Shown: positions 44,026 through 53,019, numbered from the stretch's first letter. The stretch is 64,000 nucleotides of DNA from an uncultured Alphaproteobacteria bacterium (GCA_949282205.1 CASDOS010000037.1:1-64000), one strand, 5' to 3'. A program made the numbers and translations. Notes: a model not told the origin generated them from the letters alone.

Positions 44026-45525
44026 TTGAATATCTTGCTCTTTGCCAAAGGCTATTTCGCTAAATTTCAAATTAAAGCAGGACTTTTGATTGCTTTAACG
44101 GCCTTGAGCTATGGCTTGTTAATCAATAATATTAACCTTTGGACTGATGAAATCTATTCCGTGCTTATGGCTAATGACAGCTTAAAAGATATGTTTTATC
44201 TCTTAAGTACGGAAGATTCAAAACCACCGCTTTATTATTTGTATTTAAAATGCGTTTTATTCTTTTTTCCTAAAAATTATGAGATTTTTGGCGCACATTT
44301 TGCCTCCTATATCCTCCTTCTCGGAGCGCAGTTTTTTGCTGCCACGGCTATTCGCCACGATTACGGCGATAAAGTCGCTTTATGGATGATTGTACTGATT
44401 TTACTTATGCCTCACTCCTTATGGTTGGCTTTTGAAGCGCGGACATATATGCTCTCGGCTCTTTTAATGCTGATGGCTCTCATCTATGGTCTTCGTTTGC
44501 TCTATACTCCCTTAACTTTTGACTTTTTTAAATTTGCACTGTCTTCTTTGGCGGCTCTCTATTCTCATTACTATTGCGCGCTTTGGCTCTTGTTCCTATA
44601 TCTGTTCTTATTCGTAGGCCTTATTCGTAAACGCAATTCTTTGGTCTTTAAAAAATTCTTAGGAGTTGCTTTTAGCGTGACTTTGCTCTTTGCTCCTTGG
44701 CTTTATATACCTTTCCATACTGCCGCTCATATCAGCAAAGATTGGTACGTTACGGCTGATTTTGTAAAAATGAGTTCGCAATTTTTTACTAATCCCATCT
44801 CCGGTGATATGGTGCTTTCTTTCCTGTTTCCGCTGAATGTATTGGCGGTTTCCGCTCTTAGCTTTATTAATTTTTGCGGGGTATTCTCCTTAAACAAGTC
44901 TTCCGCTAAATTATATATCCTGTTTCGATATGCCTTCTTTACATTGATTGCTACATACCTTTGCTTACTTTTGCTTTCGACTTTTGTCAGACCGCTCGTC
45001 ACATCTCGCTATATGCTTATTTTTTCTTTATTCTGGTTCTTATCAGCGGCGGTTGTTCTCGCGTCTTTTCCGTTTTTTCAAAAAGGATTTCTCTTCTTGG
45101 CGCTTATCGGTTTTGGAATTGCTTATAACGATACGCGTTTGTCTTCTTTTGATAAAGGGTACTTCTATCTTGCTCAAGATATTAAACAATTTGTCCCTGA
45201 TGACCAAACTATCCTTGCTCTTGATAATAATAACCTCTTTTGTGAATATTATCTTCCTCAATATACTTGCTTGGCTATCGTCGGGGAAAAAGGTGAAATA
45301 CTCAGGCTTCCTTCCGTCTTGAAAAATATTCAACTTTATTCCGATGATTTGCCACCCGTCGTCTTTACTCTTTCCAGCTATAAACAATTGGCTAAAAATC
45401 ATGAATGTCTTAACTATAAAACAACTTATCGCATCAGCCATGGTACCGATTTATGTAAAATTACACGCGATGAGGCGCTCCCTTTATTGCATAATAGCTT
45501 AAAATTGCGTTTGAACAACTTTTAA
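44026..45525 (+). CDS. Polytopic GT39/GT83-like glycosyltransferase
   Basis: This ~499-aa protein has about ten to twelve membrane helices and the first periplasmic loop LWTDEIYSVLM. The Asp-Glu pair is the catalytic signature of dolichyl/undecaprenyl-phosphate sugar transferases (PMT/ArnT fold). SKPPLYYLYLKC follows, the conserved K-P-P-L motif. A soluble C-terminal domain of ~90 aa ends the protein. It probably decorates lipid A, glycans or proteins on the periplasmic face. The start is taken as TTG at 44026 with AGGAG seven bases upstream; the frame opens at 43948. It is a single gene. Confidence 0.83.
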   Translation: MNILLFAKGYFAKFQIKAGLLIALTALSYGLLINNINLWTDEIYSVLMANDSLKDMFYLLSTEDSKPPLYYLYLKCVLFFFPKNYEIFGAHFASYILLLGAQFFAATAIRHDYGDKVALWMIVLILLMPHSLWLAFEARTYMLSALLMLMALIYGLRLLYTPLTFDFFKFALSSLAALYSHYYCALWLLFLYLFLFVGLIRKRNSLVFKKFLGVAFSVTLLFAPWLYIPFHTAAHISKDWYVTADFVKMSSQFFTNPISGDMVLSFLFPLNVLAVSALSFINFCGVFSLNKSSAKLYILFRYAFFTLIATYLCLLLLSTFVRPLVTSRYMLIFSLFWFLSAAVVLASFPFFQKGFLFLALIGFGIAYNDTRLSSFDKGYFYLAQDIKQFVPDDQTILALDNNNLFCEYYLPQYTCLAIVGEKGEILRLPSVLKNIQLYSDDLPPVVFTLSSYKQLAKNHECLNYKTTYRISHGTDLCKITRDEALPLLHNSLKLRLNNF

Positions 45526-45572
45526 ACACGTTGACTCTATAAATTTATCCGCTATACTGCGTCTTAGGTTGT

Positions 45573-45580
45573 GTTATAAT
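45573..45580 (+). promoter_or_regulatory. Extended -10 promoter of the pfkB-mla operon
   Basis: TGTTATAAT ending at 45580, 22 bases before the ATG; the -35 is poor. It has the same arrangement as at 33818. Confidence 0.6.
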
Positions 45581-45602
45581 AACAAAAATGTAAAGAGGAG
45601 TC

Positions 45603-46460
45603 ATGGTCGGAAAAAGTAAAAAACCTCAAGTGGCTGCTATCGGTGAAGTTGTTTTTGATATTATGCCCGAAAGTAGAAAACTTGGCGGCGCACCCGCTGA
45701 TTTCTTACATCATGCGGTTAAATATGGTGCGGCCGGTCATTTAATCAGCGCTATTGGTGCCGACGATTTGGGACGAGAAGTTGTTGCTGAACTTAATAAA
45801 TTTGAAATTAAACCTGTTTTGGCAATTACCCCTTATCCGACCGGTCGGGTTATTATCTTTAAAAATTCTAACGGCTCACTTACTGCTCATATTCTTGAAA
45901 ATGCTGCATGGGATTATATCCCTTTTACTCAAGATGCAGAAAATTGTATTAAACATGTTGATGCGCTCTATTTCGGAACGCTTGCTCTCAGAAAATCTTA
46001 TTCCAAAGACACTATTCTGGATTTAATCGGTTCGGTTGCCGATGACGCTTTTAAATTTTTTGATATTAATTTGCGGCAAGATTACTATGATAAACAAATT
46101 ATCCTTAAATTGCTGAATCTGGCAAATATTCTTAAACTGAATATGGATGAATTGAAAATCTTAAAAAATATTCTTAAACTGTCCGGCTCTGTTGAAGATA
46201 TGTGCTCGCAAATTAAAGAACAATATAAACTCAAATATCTTATACTAACCGATGCCGCTAAGGAAAGCCGTGTCTTCGGAGATACTTTAACTTATGTTAA
46301 AAATGACGGTATTCGTCAATCTTTCGCTTATGGGGCCGGTAACGCCTTTGCCGGTGCTTTTATCGCGTCCATCCTTAAGGGCCTTTCTCAGCAAGATGCT
46401 CACGAAGTCGCTAATCAGGCTGCTGTTAATGTTTGTCTTGCCTCTTGTAAAAATCCTTAG
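45603..46460 (+). CDS. PfkB-family sugar-kinase-like protein, catalytic Asp replaced
   Basis: This 285-aa protein has the PfkB fold: AAIGEVVFDIMPE, LGGAPADFLHHAVKYGA (family LGGAPANxAxxxA), SAIGADDLGREV, and the C-terminal anion-hole loop YGAGNAFAGAFIASI. Active ribokinase/fructokinase members read GAGD here, with Asp as the catalytic base; this one has Asn247. An Asn-to-Asp change also occurs in GGAPAD. It may be catalytically dead or use another base. It precedes mlaE by 38 bases in the same direction, an unusual partner for a lipid transporter. Confidence 0.87.
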   Translation: MVGKSKKPQVAAIGEVVFDIMPESRKLGGAPADFLHHAVKYGAAGHLISAIGADDLGREVVAELNKFEIKPVLAITPYPTGRVIIFKNSNGSLTAHILENAAWDYIPFTQDAENCIKHVDALYFGTLALRKSYSKDTILDLIGSVADDAFKFFDINLRQDYYDKQIILKLLNLANILKLNMDELKILKNILKLSGSVEDMCSQIKEQYKLKYLILTDAAKESRVFGDTLTYVKNDGIRQSFAYGAGNAFAGAFIASILKGLSQQDAHEVANQAAVNVCLASCKNP

Positions 46461-46498
46461 CCGTATTATCTCTATATCCAATAAGAAAAGACTTGGCG

Positions 46499-47614
46499 AT
46501 GACAGTAGAATTAAAACATATTAATCAAGAACTTCATCTCGTGTTTAACGGAGATTCCGACTCTGTTAATGAAACTTTGCCTATTATCGAAGATATTACG
46601 GAATGGAAACATCGCGGCGGAAAAACAATTTCATTTGACTTAAACAATATCAATCTTCCCTATTCTTCCCCACTTGCCGCACAGATTTTTAGTTGGGCTA
46701 AAAAAGTTAAAGCTCTTGGTTTGAACTTTAATCTTTCTCTATTGCCTAATAATTTGCAAGAAATGCTTTCTCTCGCTCTTAAAGTCGAAAACACACCGCC
46801 GAAAGAAAAAAAAAATGCTATGCCCTATTTGGAGAGAATTGGAGCAAAGAGTTTTGAAGTTTTCAAAAAAGTTAAATCTGCTTGTCTGTTTATTCATGAA
46901 ACCAATTTATCGCTTTTGCGCTTCTTTACCGGTCAAGCTATTTGGCGGAAAAACGATTTCTTATTTATTTTTGCCGATTGTAGTTATAAAGCTGTCGGTA
47001 TTATTTCTTTAGTCAGTTTTTTGGTCGGACTTATCTTGGCTTTTGTCGGCGCTATTCAACTCAGAACTTTCGGCGCAGGTATTTATGTCGCCAGTATGGT
47101 GTCTATCGGTATGACGCGCATTATGGCCGCTATTATGGTCGGAATTATTATGGCCGGTCGTACAGGCTCTTCCTACGCCGCAACTCTCGGTACTATGCAG
47201 GTTAATGAAGAAATTGACGCGCTGAAAACTTTAGGTGTTAAAATATCCGACTATCTTATTACTCCTCGATTGATTTCTTTGGTCTTTACAATCCCCTTTT
47301 TAACAATGCTTGCCGACGTTTTGGGTATTTTCGGCGGGGCGGTTGTCGGTGTGGCTTTTTTGGATATTTCTTCATCTTCTTATTTTGATTACGCCGTTAA
47401 GGCCTTGACTTTAGAAAATATATTGGTGGGACTGATGCACAGCGTTGTGTATGGTATTATCATCTCTTTATGCGGATGTTATGAAGGGCTTAATGCAGGA
47501 CGTGACGCTGATAGCGTCGGTAAAGCTACTACCGGAGCAGTTGTTACGGCTTTGGTCTGGATGATTGTTGCTACGGGTATTCTAACCGTACTCCTTGAAA
47601 TGGCAGGTATATGA
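46499..47614 (+). CDS. mlaE: MlaE-type ABC transporter permease with N-terminal STAS-like domain
   Basis: This 371-aa protein has ~110 N-terminal residues resembling a STAS domain (SFDLNNINLPYSSPLAAQIFSWAKK, in pieces). The MlaE permease follows with five to six membrane helices and the conserved RTGSSYAATLGTMQVNEEIDAL coupling region (shorter: GTMQVNEEIDALKTLG). It forms the membrane part of a phospholipid/MCE-protein transporter for outer-membrane lipid asymmetry. The fused STAS domain does the job of separate MlaB. The ATG at 46499 follows GGCG weakly. Confidence 0.93.
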   Translation: MTVELKHINQELHLVFNGDSDSVNETLPIIEDITEWKHRGGKTISFDLNNINLPYSSPLAAQIFSWAKKVKALGLNFNLSLLPNNLQEMLSLALKVENTPPKEKKNAMPYLERIGAKSFEVFKKVKSACLFIHETNLSLLRFFTGQAIWRKNDFLFIFADCSYKAVGIISLVSFLVGLILAFVGAIQLRTFGAGIYVASMVSIGMTRIMAAIMVGIIMAGRTGSSYAATLGTMQVNEEIDALKTLGVKISDYLITPRLISLVFTIPFLTMLADVLGIFGGAVVGVAFLDISSSSYFDYAVKALTLENILVGLMHSVVYGIIISLCGCYEGLNAGRDADSVGKATTGAVVTALVWMIVATGILTVLLEMAGI

Positions 47615-48375
47615 TGAAGGATATTATTACTGTCAAAAATCTTAGAGTGGCTTATGGGGATTTCATCTTATTCGATGATATCAATTTTTCCGTGCAGGAA
47701 AAAGATATTTTTATCATTATGGGGGCGAGCGGTTGCGGAAAAAGCAGTATGCTACGCGTTTTAACCGGATTGGTCACTCCGATTCAGGGAGAAGTCTTGA
47801 TTAACGGACAAGATTTTTCCGGTGCAGATAATCTCCAGAAAACCGAAATCATGAAAAGTTGCGGCGTCCTTTATCAAAGCGGCGCTTTATTCTCTTCCAT
47901 GACACTTAAAGAAAACGTTTCCATGCCCCTTGAGCTTTATACTAATTATTCTAAAGCGGAAATTGCTGAGCTTGCTTCTTATAAATTGGCTCTTACAGGG
48001 CTTTATGGGTTTGAAGATTTTTATTCTTCGGAAATCTCCGGCGGAATGAAAAAACGTGCCGCTCTTTCACGAGCGTTAGCTCTTGACCCTAAAATTGTTT
48101 ATTGCGATGAACCTTCCGCAGGTCTTGATCCTATCAGCTCGAAACGTTTGGATGACTTAATCTTGGAACTTAATCAAAATCTCGGAACAACTTTTGTCGT
48201 GGTTACACATGAATTGCAATCTATTTTTGCTATCGGTAATAATTCTATCTTTCTTGACGGTAAAGTTAAAAATATTACCGGCAGAGGTAATCCGAAACAA
48301 ATGTTGCAAACACCGCCTAATCCCGAAATACTTGAATTTTTAACCAGAGGTGTAGAAAATGGTCAGACAGCCTAA
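47611..48375 (+). CDS. mlaF: MlaF-type ABC transporter ATPase
   Basis: This 254-aa ATPase of the Mla-like transporter has Walker A MGASGCGKSSM, Q-loop LYQSGALFSSMTL, signature EISGGMKKRAALSRAL and Walker B IVYCDEPSAGLDP, followed by the H-loop VVTHEL. The LYQSGALF stretch is specific to MCE-associated ATPases. Its start overlaps the mlaE stop by four bases and its end overlaps mlaD by 17, indicating tight co-translation. Confidence 0.95.
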   Translation: MMKDIITVKNLRVAYGDFILFDDINFSVQEKDIFIIMGASGCGKSSMLRVLTGLVTPIQGEVLINGQDFSGADNLQKTEIMKSCGVLYQSGALFSSMTLKENVSMPLELYTNYSKAEIAELASYKLALTGLYGFEDFYSSEISGGMKKRAALSRALALDPKIVYCDEPSAGLDPISSKRLDDLILELNQNLGTTFVVVTHELQSIFAIGNNSIFLDGKVKNITGRGNPKQMLQTPPNPEILEFLTRGVENGQTA

Positions 48376-49201
48376 CTTGAAAATGATTGGTCTTTTTGTC
48401 AGCATCGGGCTTTTATCGCTCTTTTTGATGTTGGCGTATTTCTTAAAATCTAAATTTTCAGACAACGAATCGATTGTCGTTATGTATTTTGACGAATCGG
48501 TTAAAGGTCTTGATGTCGGGGCGCCGGTCCTATTTAAAGGCGTTAAAATCGGCGAAGTTACCGAAGTGCGTTTGCAGGCTAATTTGCAAAATATGCAATT
48601 CTTAATTCCTGTTTATGCTAAAATTTATAATGGCAAATCTCTAATCACCAATTCTCACGATGAAAGAGCTAAACTTGATAAATTTATTCAAGACGGTTTG
48701 CGGGCTCGCTTGGCAATTAATTCGGTTATTACTGGACAGCTCTTAATCGAATTGGATATGTTCCCAAAATCTAAAATCATTCTTCATGAAGAGGCTAAAA
48801 ATCAATTCGAAATCCCTACCATCGGCTCGCCTTTTGCGGAAATATCCAAGAGTATTCAAGTTATGCCGATTACACAAATCGCTGATGATGTGCATGATAT
48901 TACACAGACGCTTGATAGAGAACTTCCTCCCCTGCTCTCTAAGATGAACTCTACTCTTGATACAGTTGATTATATCCTGAAAGAAAATAAAAATAATACA
49001 ACAAAAATGGTTGCAGAATTTGGTACCGCTGCACAAAATGTCGGCGGAGCAGCTAAATCTATTGATTCGCTTATGGCGGAAAATGCCGCACAGATTTCAA
49101 CTTTGATTGATTCTTTAACCGCGGCCGCTAACTCGCTTAAAAATTTAACCGATTATCTGCAAATGTACCCGAGCTCAATTATTACCGGAAAGGATGAATA
49201 A
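48359..49201 (+). CDS. mlaD: MlaD-type MCE-domain protein
   Basis: This 280-aa protein has an N-terminal membrane anchor (~8-28). One MCE domain (~37-150; VVMYFDESVKGLDVGAPVLFKGVKIGEV) carries the typical G-L-x-x-G-A-P-V signature. A long helical C-terminal region (~165-270) probably extends through the periplasm. It collects or delivers lipids for the MlaEF complex. Larger than E. coli MlaD (183 aa) because of the helical tail. Confidence 0.93.
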   Translation: MVRQPNLKMIGLFVSIGLLSLFLMLAYFLKSKFSDNESIVVMYFDESVKGLDVGAPVLFKGVKIGEVTEVRLQANLQNMQFLIPVYAKIYNGKSLITNSHDERAKLDKFIQDGLRARLAINSVITGQLLIELDMFPKSKIILHEEAKNQFEIPTIGSPFAEISKSIQVMPITQIADDVHDITQTLDRELPPLLSKMNSTLDTVDYILKENKNNTTKMVAEFGTAAQNVGGAAKSIDSLMAENAAQISTLIDSLTAAANSLKNLTDYLQMYPSSIITGKDE

Positions 49202-49202
49202 T

Positions 49203-49769
49203 ATGAAAAAATTTTGGTTATTGCTCCTGATTTTTACGATTTCTGCTTGCGCCAGTAAAAATCCAAACTTCTACCAACCCGTTGCATGGAACGAAATGCA
49301 ACAGATTTATCCCGAATTTAAACAAAATATCTTAGTCGATAATGTCCTTTTGCCGGCTTCGCAAACTAAACCGCAAATTACAACGTTGGGATGCGAAAAC
49401 TATGAGCTTAAAATCGATGAGTTTAACCGTTGGGGCGCTAATCCGGATAAACTTATTCAACAAGTCATTAATGATGATTTGAGCGCAGTCTTCCCTAATG
49501 CTATTGTTGAAAATAAAACAACCTTACGCAAAAACTACAAATACGCCGTATGGATCGAAATTCAAAAAATGAGCGGTCGACTTGATGAAAATGCCATGCT
49601 TCAGGCTTCTTATTTCATAAAAAATAAAAATGGGCGTATTTTGAAACAAGGACAATTTAAGCAAAATATCGTCATTGACGGTAATTATGATGCTTATGTG
49701 CCGGCCCTGAGCAAACTCCTAGGACTTTTAGCTCAGACTATTGCCGATGATTTGGTTTCTCTTAAATAA
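49203..49769 (+). CDS. ABC-type transport auxiliary lipoprotein (PqiC/LptE-like)
   Basis: This 188-aa lipoprotein has lipobox ISAC (Cys ~16) and a fold resembling the ABC_trans_aux/PqiC family: ILVDNVLLPASQTKPQITT, FNRWGANPDKLIQQVINDDL and YAVWIEIQKMSGRLD. Such lipoproteins sit in the outer membrane and partner with MCE transporters, and the position right after mlaD supports that. The ATG at 49203 is nine bases after GGAAAGG; the ATG at 49194 is too close to that site. Confidence 0.85.
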   Translation: MKKFWLLLLIFTISACASKNPNFYQPVAWNEMQQIYPEFKQNILVDNVLLPASQTKPQITTLGCENYELKIDEFNRWGANPDKLIQQVINDDLSAVFPNAIVENKTTLRKNYKYAVWIEIQKMSGRLDENAMLQASYFIKNKNGRILKQGQFKQNIVIDGNYDAYVPALSKLLGLLAQTIADDLVSLK

Positions 49770-49789
49770 ATGGACTGTTTTTAACGCTT

Positions 49790-49826
49790 ATCCAATCAGG
49801 TTCGTTTACTTGATTGGATTTTTTTG
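49790..49826 (+). terminator. Terminator of the pfkB-mla operon
   Basis: ATCCAATCA and TGATTGGAT pair around 12 bases and are followed by a T-run, 20 bases past the lipoprotein stop. Confidence 0.88.
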
Positions 49827-49856
49827 TATTTATCGTTTTTATCTTCTAAAAACTAT

Positions 49857-49884
49857 TTGACAAATTTTTTTTTTGACTTATGCT
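49857..49884 (+). promoter_or_regulatory. Promoter of the gene at 49917
   Basis: TTGACA at 49857-49862 and TATGCT at 49879-49884, spaced 16. The A/T-rich leader is about 27 bases, without a ribosome site. Confidence 0.7.
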
Positions 49885-49916
49885 GTTTCTGTATTCTTAA
49901 TTAAATATATATTTTT

Positions 49917-50603
49917 ATGGACGAAAAAGACGAAAAAATTGTTAAGACCGTTATGTGGTCTGATGCCAAGGCGCTTGTAACAGCCCTTGCCAGTCAAAAT
50001 TTAGGTAGAGCCAATAATAAGAAGCCTGCCGATTTTTGTGAGTTTGTTGTTGCTTATCCAATGGTTTCCAGAAAACGTATGGTCGATTTTTTGGAAAATG
50101 TTGTTTTGCACAAGTCGCTCAGTGATGTTACTTCTATGGCTACGGTTGCCGAAGACAGTTGCTTGTTTTCCGCTGATACGGCTACGGCTATTGAGGTTGT
50201 TCTCAGACATCTTAACAAATTAAATACCGGTGGAAAATTACAGTCCTTGTGGGGCTTCTTAGATGATGATAAAAAAGCAGTTATCCATTTCGTTAATAAA
50301 GGCGGATGGTATGCCGAGGCCTATTTCAGCAGTCCTACGGAATTTTCTGTCGTTCATCTGATGACGTCATCTCAAGGAGAAAAGTTTTTTATTCCGGTTG
50401 CCTTTGTTAAAGATTTGAGCAAATTGGCGGCAAAAGTCAGCTTGACGGGAAATTTCTGTTTGCATGACTATCTGCCTCGCACAAAGTTCGATTTCCTTTC
50501 TAAAGGCGGTAAAAAGAACAGTGATGACTTTTCGTCACTATCTAATGAGAAAAAAAATACTCATCACAAGCGCCACTCTCGTGACGCCGGTGATTCTCTT
50601 TAG
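49917..50603 (+). CDS. Hypothetical protein
   Basis: This 228-aa soluble protein is of unknown family. The N-terminal ~100 residues are helical (VKTVMWSDAKALVTALAS, KRMVDFLENVVL). The middle is beta-rich (KAVIHFVNKGGWYAEAYFS, FSVVHLMTSSQGEKFFIPVAF). The C-terminal ~40 residues are a Ser/Lys/His-rich disordered tail (KKNTHHKRHSRDAG). It is transcribed alone from a TTGACA promoter and starts ATGGAC without a Shine-Dalgarno site. Confidence 0.72.
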   Translation: MDEKDEKIVKTVMWSDAKALVTALASQNLGRANNKKPADFCEFVVAYPMVSRKRMVDFLENVVLHKSLSDVTSMATVAEDSCLFSADTATAIEVVLRHLNKLNTGGKLQSLWGFLDDDKKAVIHFVNKGGWYAEAYFSSPTEFSVVHLMTSSQGEKFFIPVAFVKDLSKLAAKVSLTGNFCLHDYLPRTKFDFLSKGGKKNSDDFSSLSNEKKNTHHKRHSRDAGDSL

Positions 50604-50654
50604 TAGTTTAGATTGAATTATTTTTTGTTTAGCATGTTACTTTGGAGGTTTGTC

Positions 50655-50744
50655 GTGAGACAAGTATCTCCATTATTGGACAAAATCAAGAAAGAACTTC
50701 GTTGTGAAACGAAGTTCTTTTTTTATGTAAAAAAAGACAGCTGA
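50655..50744 (+). CDS. Candidate small ORF, 29 codons
   Basis: A GTG start lies six bases after a strong GGAGG at 50644-50648. The frame VRQVSPLLDKIKKELRC runs on through the terminator hairpin at 50691 to a TGA at 50742-50744. The overlap with the terminator means full translation would compete with termination. It could be chance. The good ribosome site is notable because the preceding gene lacks one. Confidence 0.25.
   Translation: MRQVSPLLDKIKKELRCETKFFFYVKKDS
50691..50724 (+). terminator. Terminator downstream of the gene at 49917
   Basis: AAAGAACTTCGTT and AACGAAGTTCTTT pair perfectly around GTGA and are followed by TTTT. It lies about 90 bases past the stop, leaving room for the small ORF. 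Confidence 0.9.
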
Positions 50745-50764
50745 CCACAGGGGCTTGCTGTCTT
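50725..50764 (-). terminator. Terminator for the gene at 50772
   Basis: On the minus strand AAGACAGC and GCTGTCTT pair around 15 bases and are followed by a T-run. It lies eight bases past the stop. Confidence 0.85.
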
Positions 50765-50771
50765 AATTTTC

Positions 50772-51593
50772 TTAAATCCAAAAGCATGGAATAACTTTTA
50801 TATCCCTGTCAATAAACAAATAACCTTGCCAGCAACTTCCGTCTTTTTGCATTGATATACCTTCCAAAGAGTAGCCGTTCCAATGTGACATGGGAAATGT
50901 CCCTATTCCGTACCATAAACCTAAAAGCGGAGCTACCATCTCATTTGTCGATATAACAGCTTTCATCTCTGCCGATGATATCATAAAGCAATCATTCGGG
51001 TTAAGACCATTTTTAGCATAATTGGTAATATATTCCCAAACTTCTGTCTTTATTCCCTTTAATCGAAATGCTTTGTATATTGCTTTGGTATTAGCATAGC
51101 CGTCAGGAAAAACCTCAATTGCATCCGGAAGATGTTTATCCCAACTTAAATAAATGAGTTTCATTTCCACAAAATCTGGGACACAACACAAAGCGCGATA
51201 ACCTATCGGTGCGGTTTTATCAGGATTTACCCACAAAATATACCCGCTTAATTCTGTGGAAGAAAAACCATTGCGTATGACTATCGAACCGTTATCATAA
51301 ACTTTTCCACCACATTCGGCTTTTGCTATTTGTTCCGGCGATACCTTCTTTGCCAGCTCAATAATCGGCGCGGATGATTGCGGCATTTTAATCGGTTGGG
51401 GCTTTTTCACAGTTGCTTCCGTCAAAGATTTTTCTTGCAAGTTATCGACCACAAATGGCTGTTTTACCGTCATGATGGCATTTAAGCGACCGTTGACGAA
51501 TTTACGCCCATAGCTTCCATCTTTGAATAGATAAAACGGATAGCCGATTTTTTTACCGATGGCATTTAATTGGCTTAAATTTAATTTTTCCAT
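50772..51593 (-). CDS. Hypothetical protein
   Basis: This 273-aa protein is of unknown family and has no signal peptide. An N-terminal ~50-residue unit (YPFYLFKDGSYGRKFVNGRLNA) and a Pro/Lys linker precede a C-terminal domain with alternating strands. The C-terminal domain is rich in Trp and Cys (YILWVNPDKTAPIGYRALCCVP, GLWYGIGTFPMSHWNGYSLEG, DGSCWQGYLFIDRDI). The two-part layout suggests a beta-sandwich or lectin-like domain, but this is only impression. It starts ATGGAA without a Shine-Dalgarno site, from a near-consensus promoter, and has its own terminator. Confidence 0.72.
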   Translation of the reverse strand: MEKLNLSQLNAIGKKIGYPFYLFKDGSYGRKFVNGRLNAIMTVKQPFVVDNLQEKSLTEATVKKPQPIKMPQSSAPIIELAKKVSPEQIAKAECGGKVYDNGSIVIRNGFSSTELSGYILWVNPDKTAPIGYRALCCVPDFVEMKLIYLSWDKHLPDAIEVFPDGYANTKAIYKAFRLKGIKTEVWEYITNYAKNGLNPNDCFMISSAEMKAVISTNEMVAPLLGLWYGIGTFPMSHWNGYSLEGISMQKDGSCWQGYLFIDRDIKVIPCFWI

Positions 51594-51638
51594 AATTGTT
51601 GATTTTAATAGTTTTGATAATAATTTTCTTTGTGGGCG

Positions 51639-51666
51639 ATTATATGATGGTATCTATAATTGTCAA
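51639..51666 (-). promoter_or_regulatory. Near-perfect promoter of the gene at 50772-51593
   Basis: On the minus strand TTGACA (51666-51661) and TATAAT (51644-51639), both perfect, spaced 16. The leader is about 39 bases. Confidence 0.88.
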
Positions 51667-51708
51667 TCTCTATGTCTTACCTTTTTTGTGGGAAAAAGGG
51701 TTTTATGG

Positions 51709-51736
51709 TTGCAAGTTTTCTCTTTGCGTTTATGGT
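51709..51736 (+). promoter_or_regulatory. Promoter of lolC/E-lolD
   Basis: TTGCAA at 51709-51714 and TATGGT at 51731-51736, spaced 16, just upstream of the AAGGAG ribosome site. The rpsD promoter has a nearly identical design. Confidence 0.5.
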
Positions 51737-51759
51737 GTAAGAAATAAGGAGTTTTTCTG

Positions 51760-53019
51760 ATGATTTTTTCAAAATTTGAGAATATGGTCGCGGGTAGATA
51801 TTTGCGCGCAAAACGCAAAGAAGGGTTTATTTCGGTTATCACTTCTTTTGCTTTTATCGGTATTGCTTTGGGTGTGGCGACGCTTATTATCGTTACATCC
51901 GTTATGAACGGTTTTAAATCTGAATTACTCGGGCGCATTTTGGGAATTAACGGACATATCAGCATTGTCGCTATTCGCAATACGCCGTTTAATAACTATC
52001 AAGAAGCCGTTAAACTGTTGGAAAGCAAAATTCTGGGAGTTAATATTGCTATTCCGATGGTTGAAAAGCAATTACTCGCAACTGCCGGTAATTCTGCTGA
52101 AGGCGTTATGGTACGCGGTATCAATGCTTCCGATATTCAAAAGAAAAAAGTGCTTCGCGACGGTTTCAAGGATTTTGATTTGAAACTGTTTAACGGCGAT
52201 ACCATCGTTTTAGGACAGCGTCTTGCCAACAAACTCGGCGTTATGGAAGGTGATGAAGTTACTCTGCTCTCCCCTAGCGGTAAGATTACCATGTTTGGCA
52301 CCGTGCCGAGGATGAAAACTTATCGTGTTGCCGGTACTTTTAATTTCGGAATGTATGAGTATGACGCCAACTTTATCTTTATGCCGCTTGATGCTGCGCA
52401 AAAATTCTTTTCTTTAGGTGATGGTGTGACTGGCATTGACGTTACACTTCGCGACGGCGCAGATGTCGATTATATTCGGCAAATTATCGCGGCGGCTATC
52501 GAATCTTCCGGAAATAAGGCCTTTGTTTATGATTACAGACAAACAAACTCCGCTTTCTTTAACGCTATTGATGTCGAACGCAACGTTATGTTTATCGTTC
52601 TTACACTCATCATTTTGGTTGCCGCTTTCAACATTATTACCGGCTTGATTATGCTCGTTAAAGACAAAGGACGCGATATTGCCGTATTGCGTACTATGGG
52701 CGCAACTAAAGGGGCTATTATGCGTATTTTCTTCCTTGATGGGGCTTTTATCGGTGCGGTCGGTACTGTTCTTGGTGTCGTGCTTGCCCTGCTCTTCTGC
52801 GATAATATTGAAAATATCAGACAATTTTTACAATCTGTCGCAGGACGTGATTTGTTTGCCGCAGAAATTTATTTCTTGTCACAGTTGCCGGCTAAAGTTG
52901 AAATGTCCGTCGTCCTAACCGTTGCAGGTATTTCACTCCTGCTCTCTTTCTTAGCAACGCTTTATCCGGCTTATCGCGCTGCTAAAATGGATCCTGTGGA
53001 GGCTTTGCGCTATGAATGA
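51760..53019 (+). CDS. lolC: Lipoprotein-releasing system permease LolC/LolE
   Basis: This 419-aa inner-membrane protein extracts mature lipoproteins for transfer to LolA. It has an N-terminal membrane helix (FAFIGIALGVATLIIVTSVMNGF, in pieces), a large periplasmic MacB-core-like domain (~50-270), and three C-terminal helices with GRDIAVLRTMGATKGAIMRIF as the cytoplasmic coupling region. Many alphaproteobacteria have a single LolC/E-type permease acting as a homodimer, and only one gene is here. It overlaps lolD by eight bases. Confidence 0.94.
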   Translation: MIFSKFENMVAGRYLRAKRKEGFISVITSFAFIGIALGVATLIIVTSVMNGFKSELLGRILGINGHISIVAIRNTPFNNYQEAVKLLESKILGVNIAIPMVEKQLLATAGNSAEGVMVRGINASDIQKKKVLRDGFKDFDLKLFNGDTIVLGQRLANKLGVMEGDEVTLLSPSGKITMFGTVPRMKTYRVAGTFNFGMYEYDANFIFMPLDAAQKFFSLGDGVTGIDVTLRDGADVDYIRQIIAAAIESSGNKAFVYDYRQTNSAFFNAIDVERNVMFIVLTLIILVAAFNIITGLIMLVKDKGRDIAVLRTMGATKGAIMRIFFLDGAFIGAVGTVLGVVLALLFCDNIENIRQFLQSVAGRDLFAAEIYFLSQLPAKVEMSVVLTVAGISLLLSFLATLYPAYRAAKMDPVEALRYE

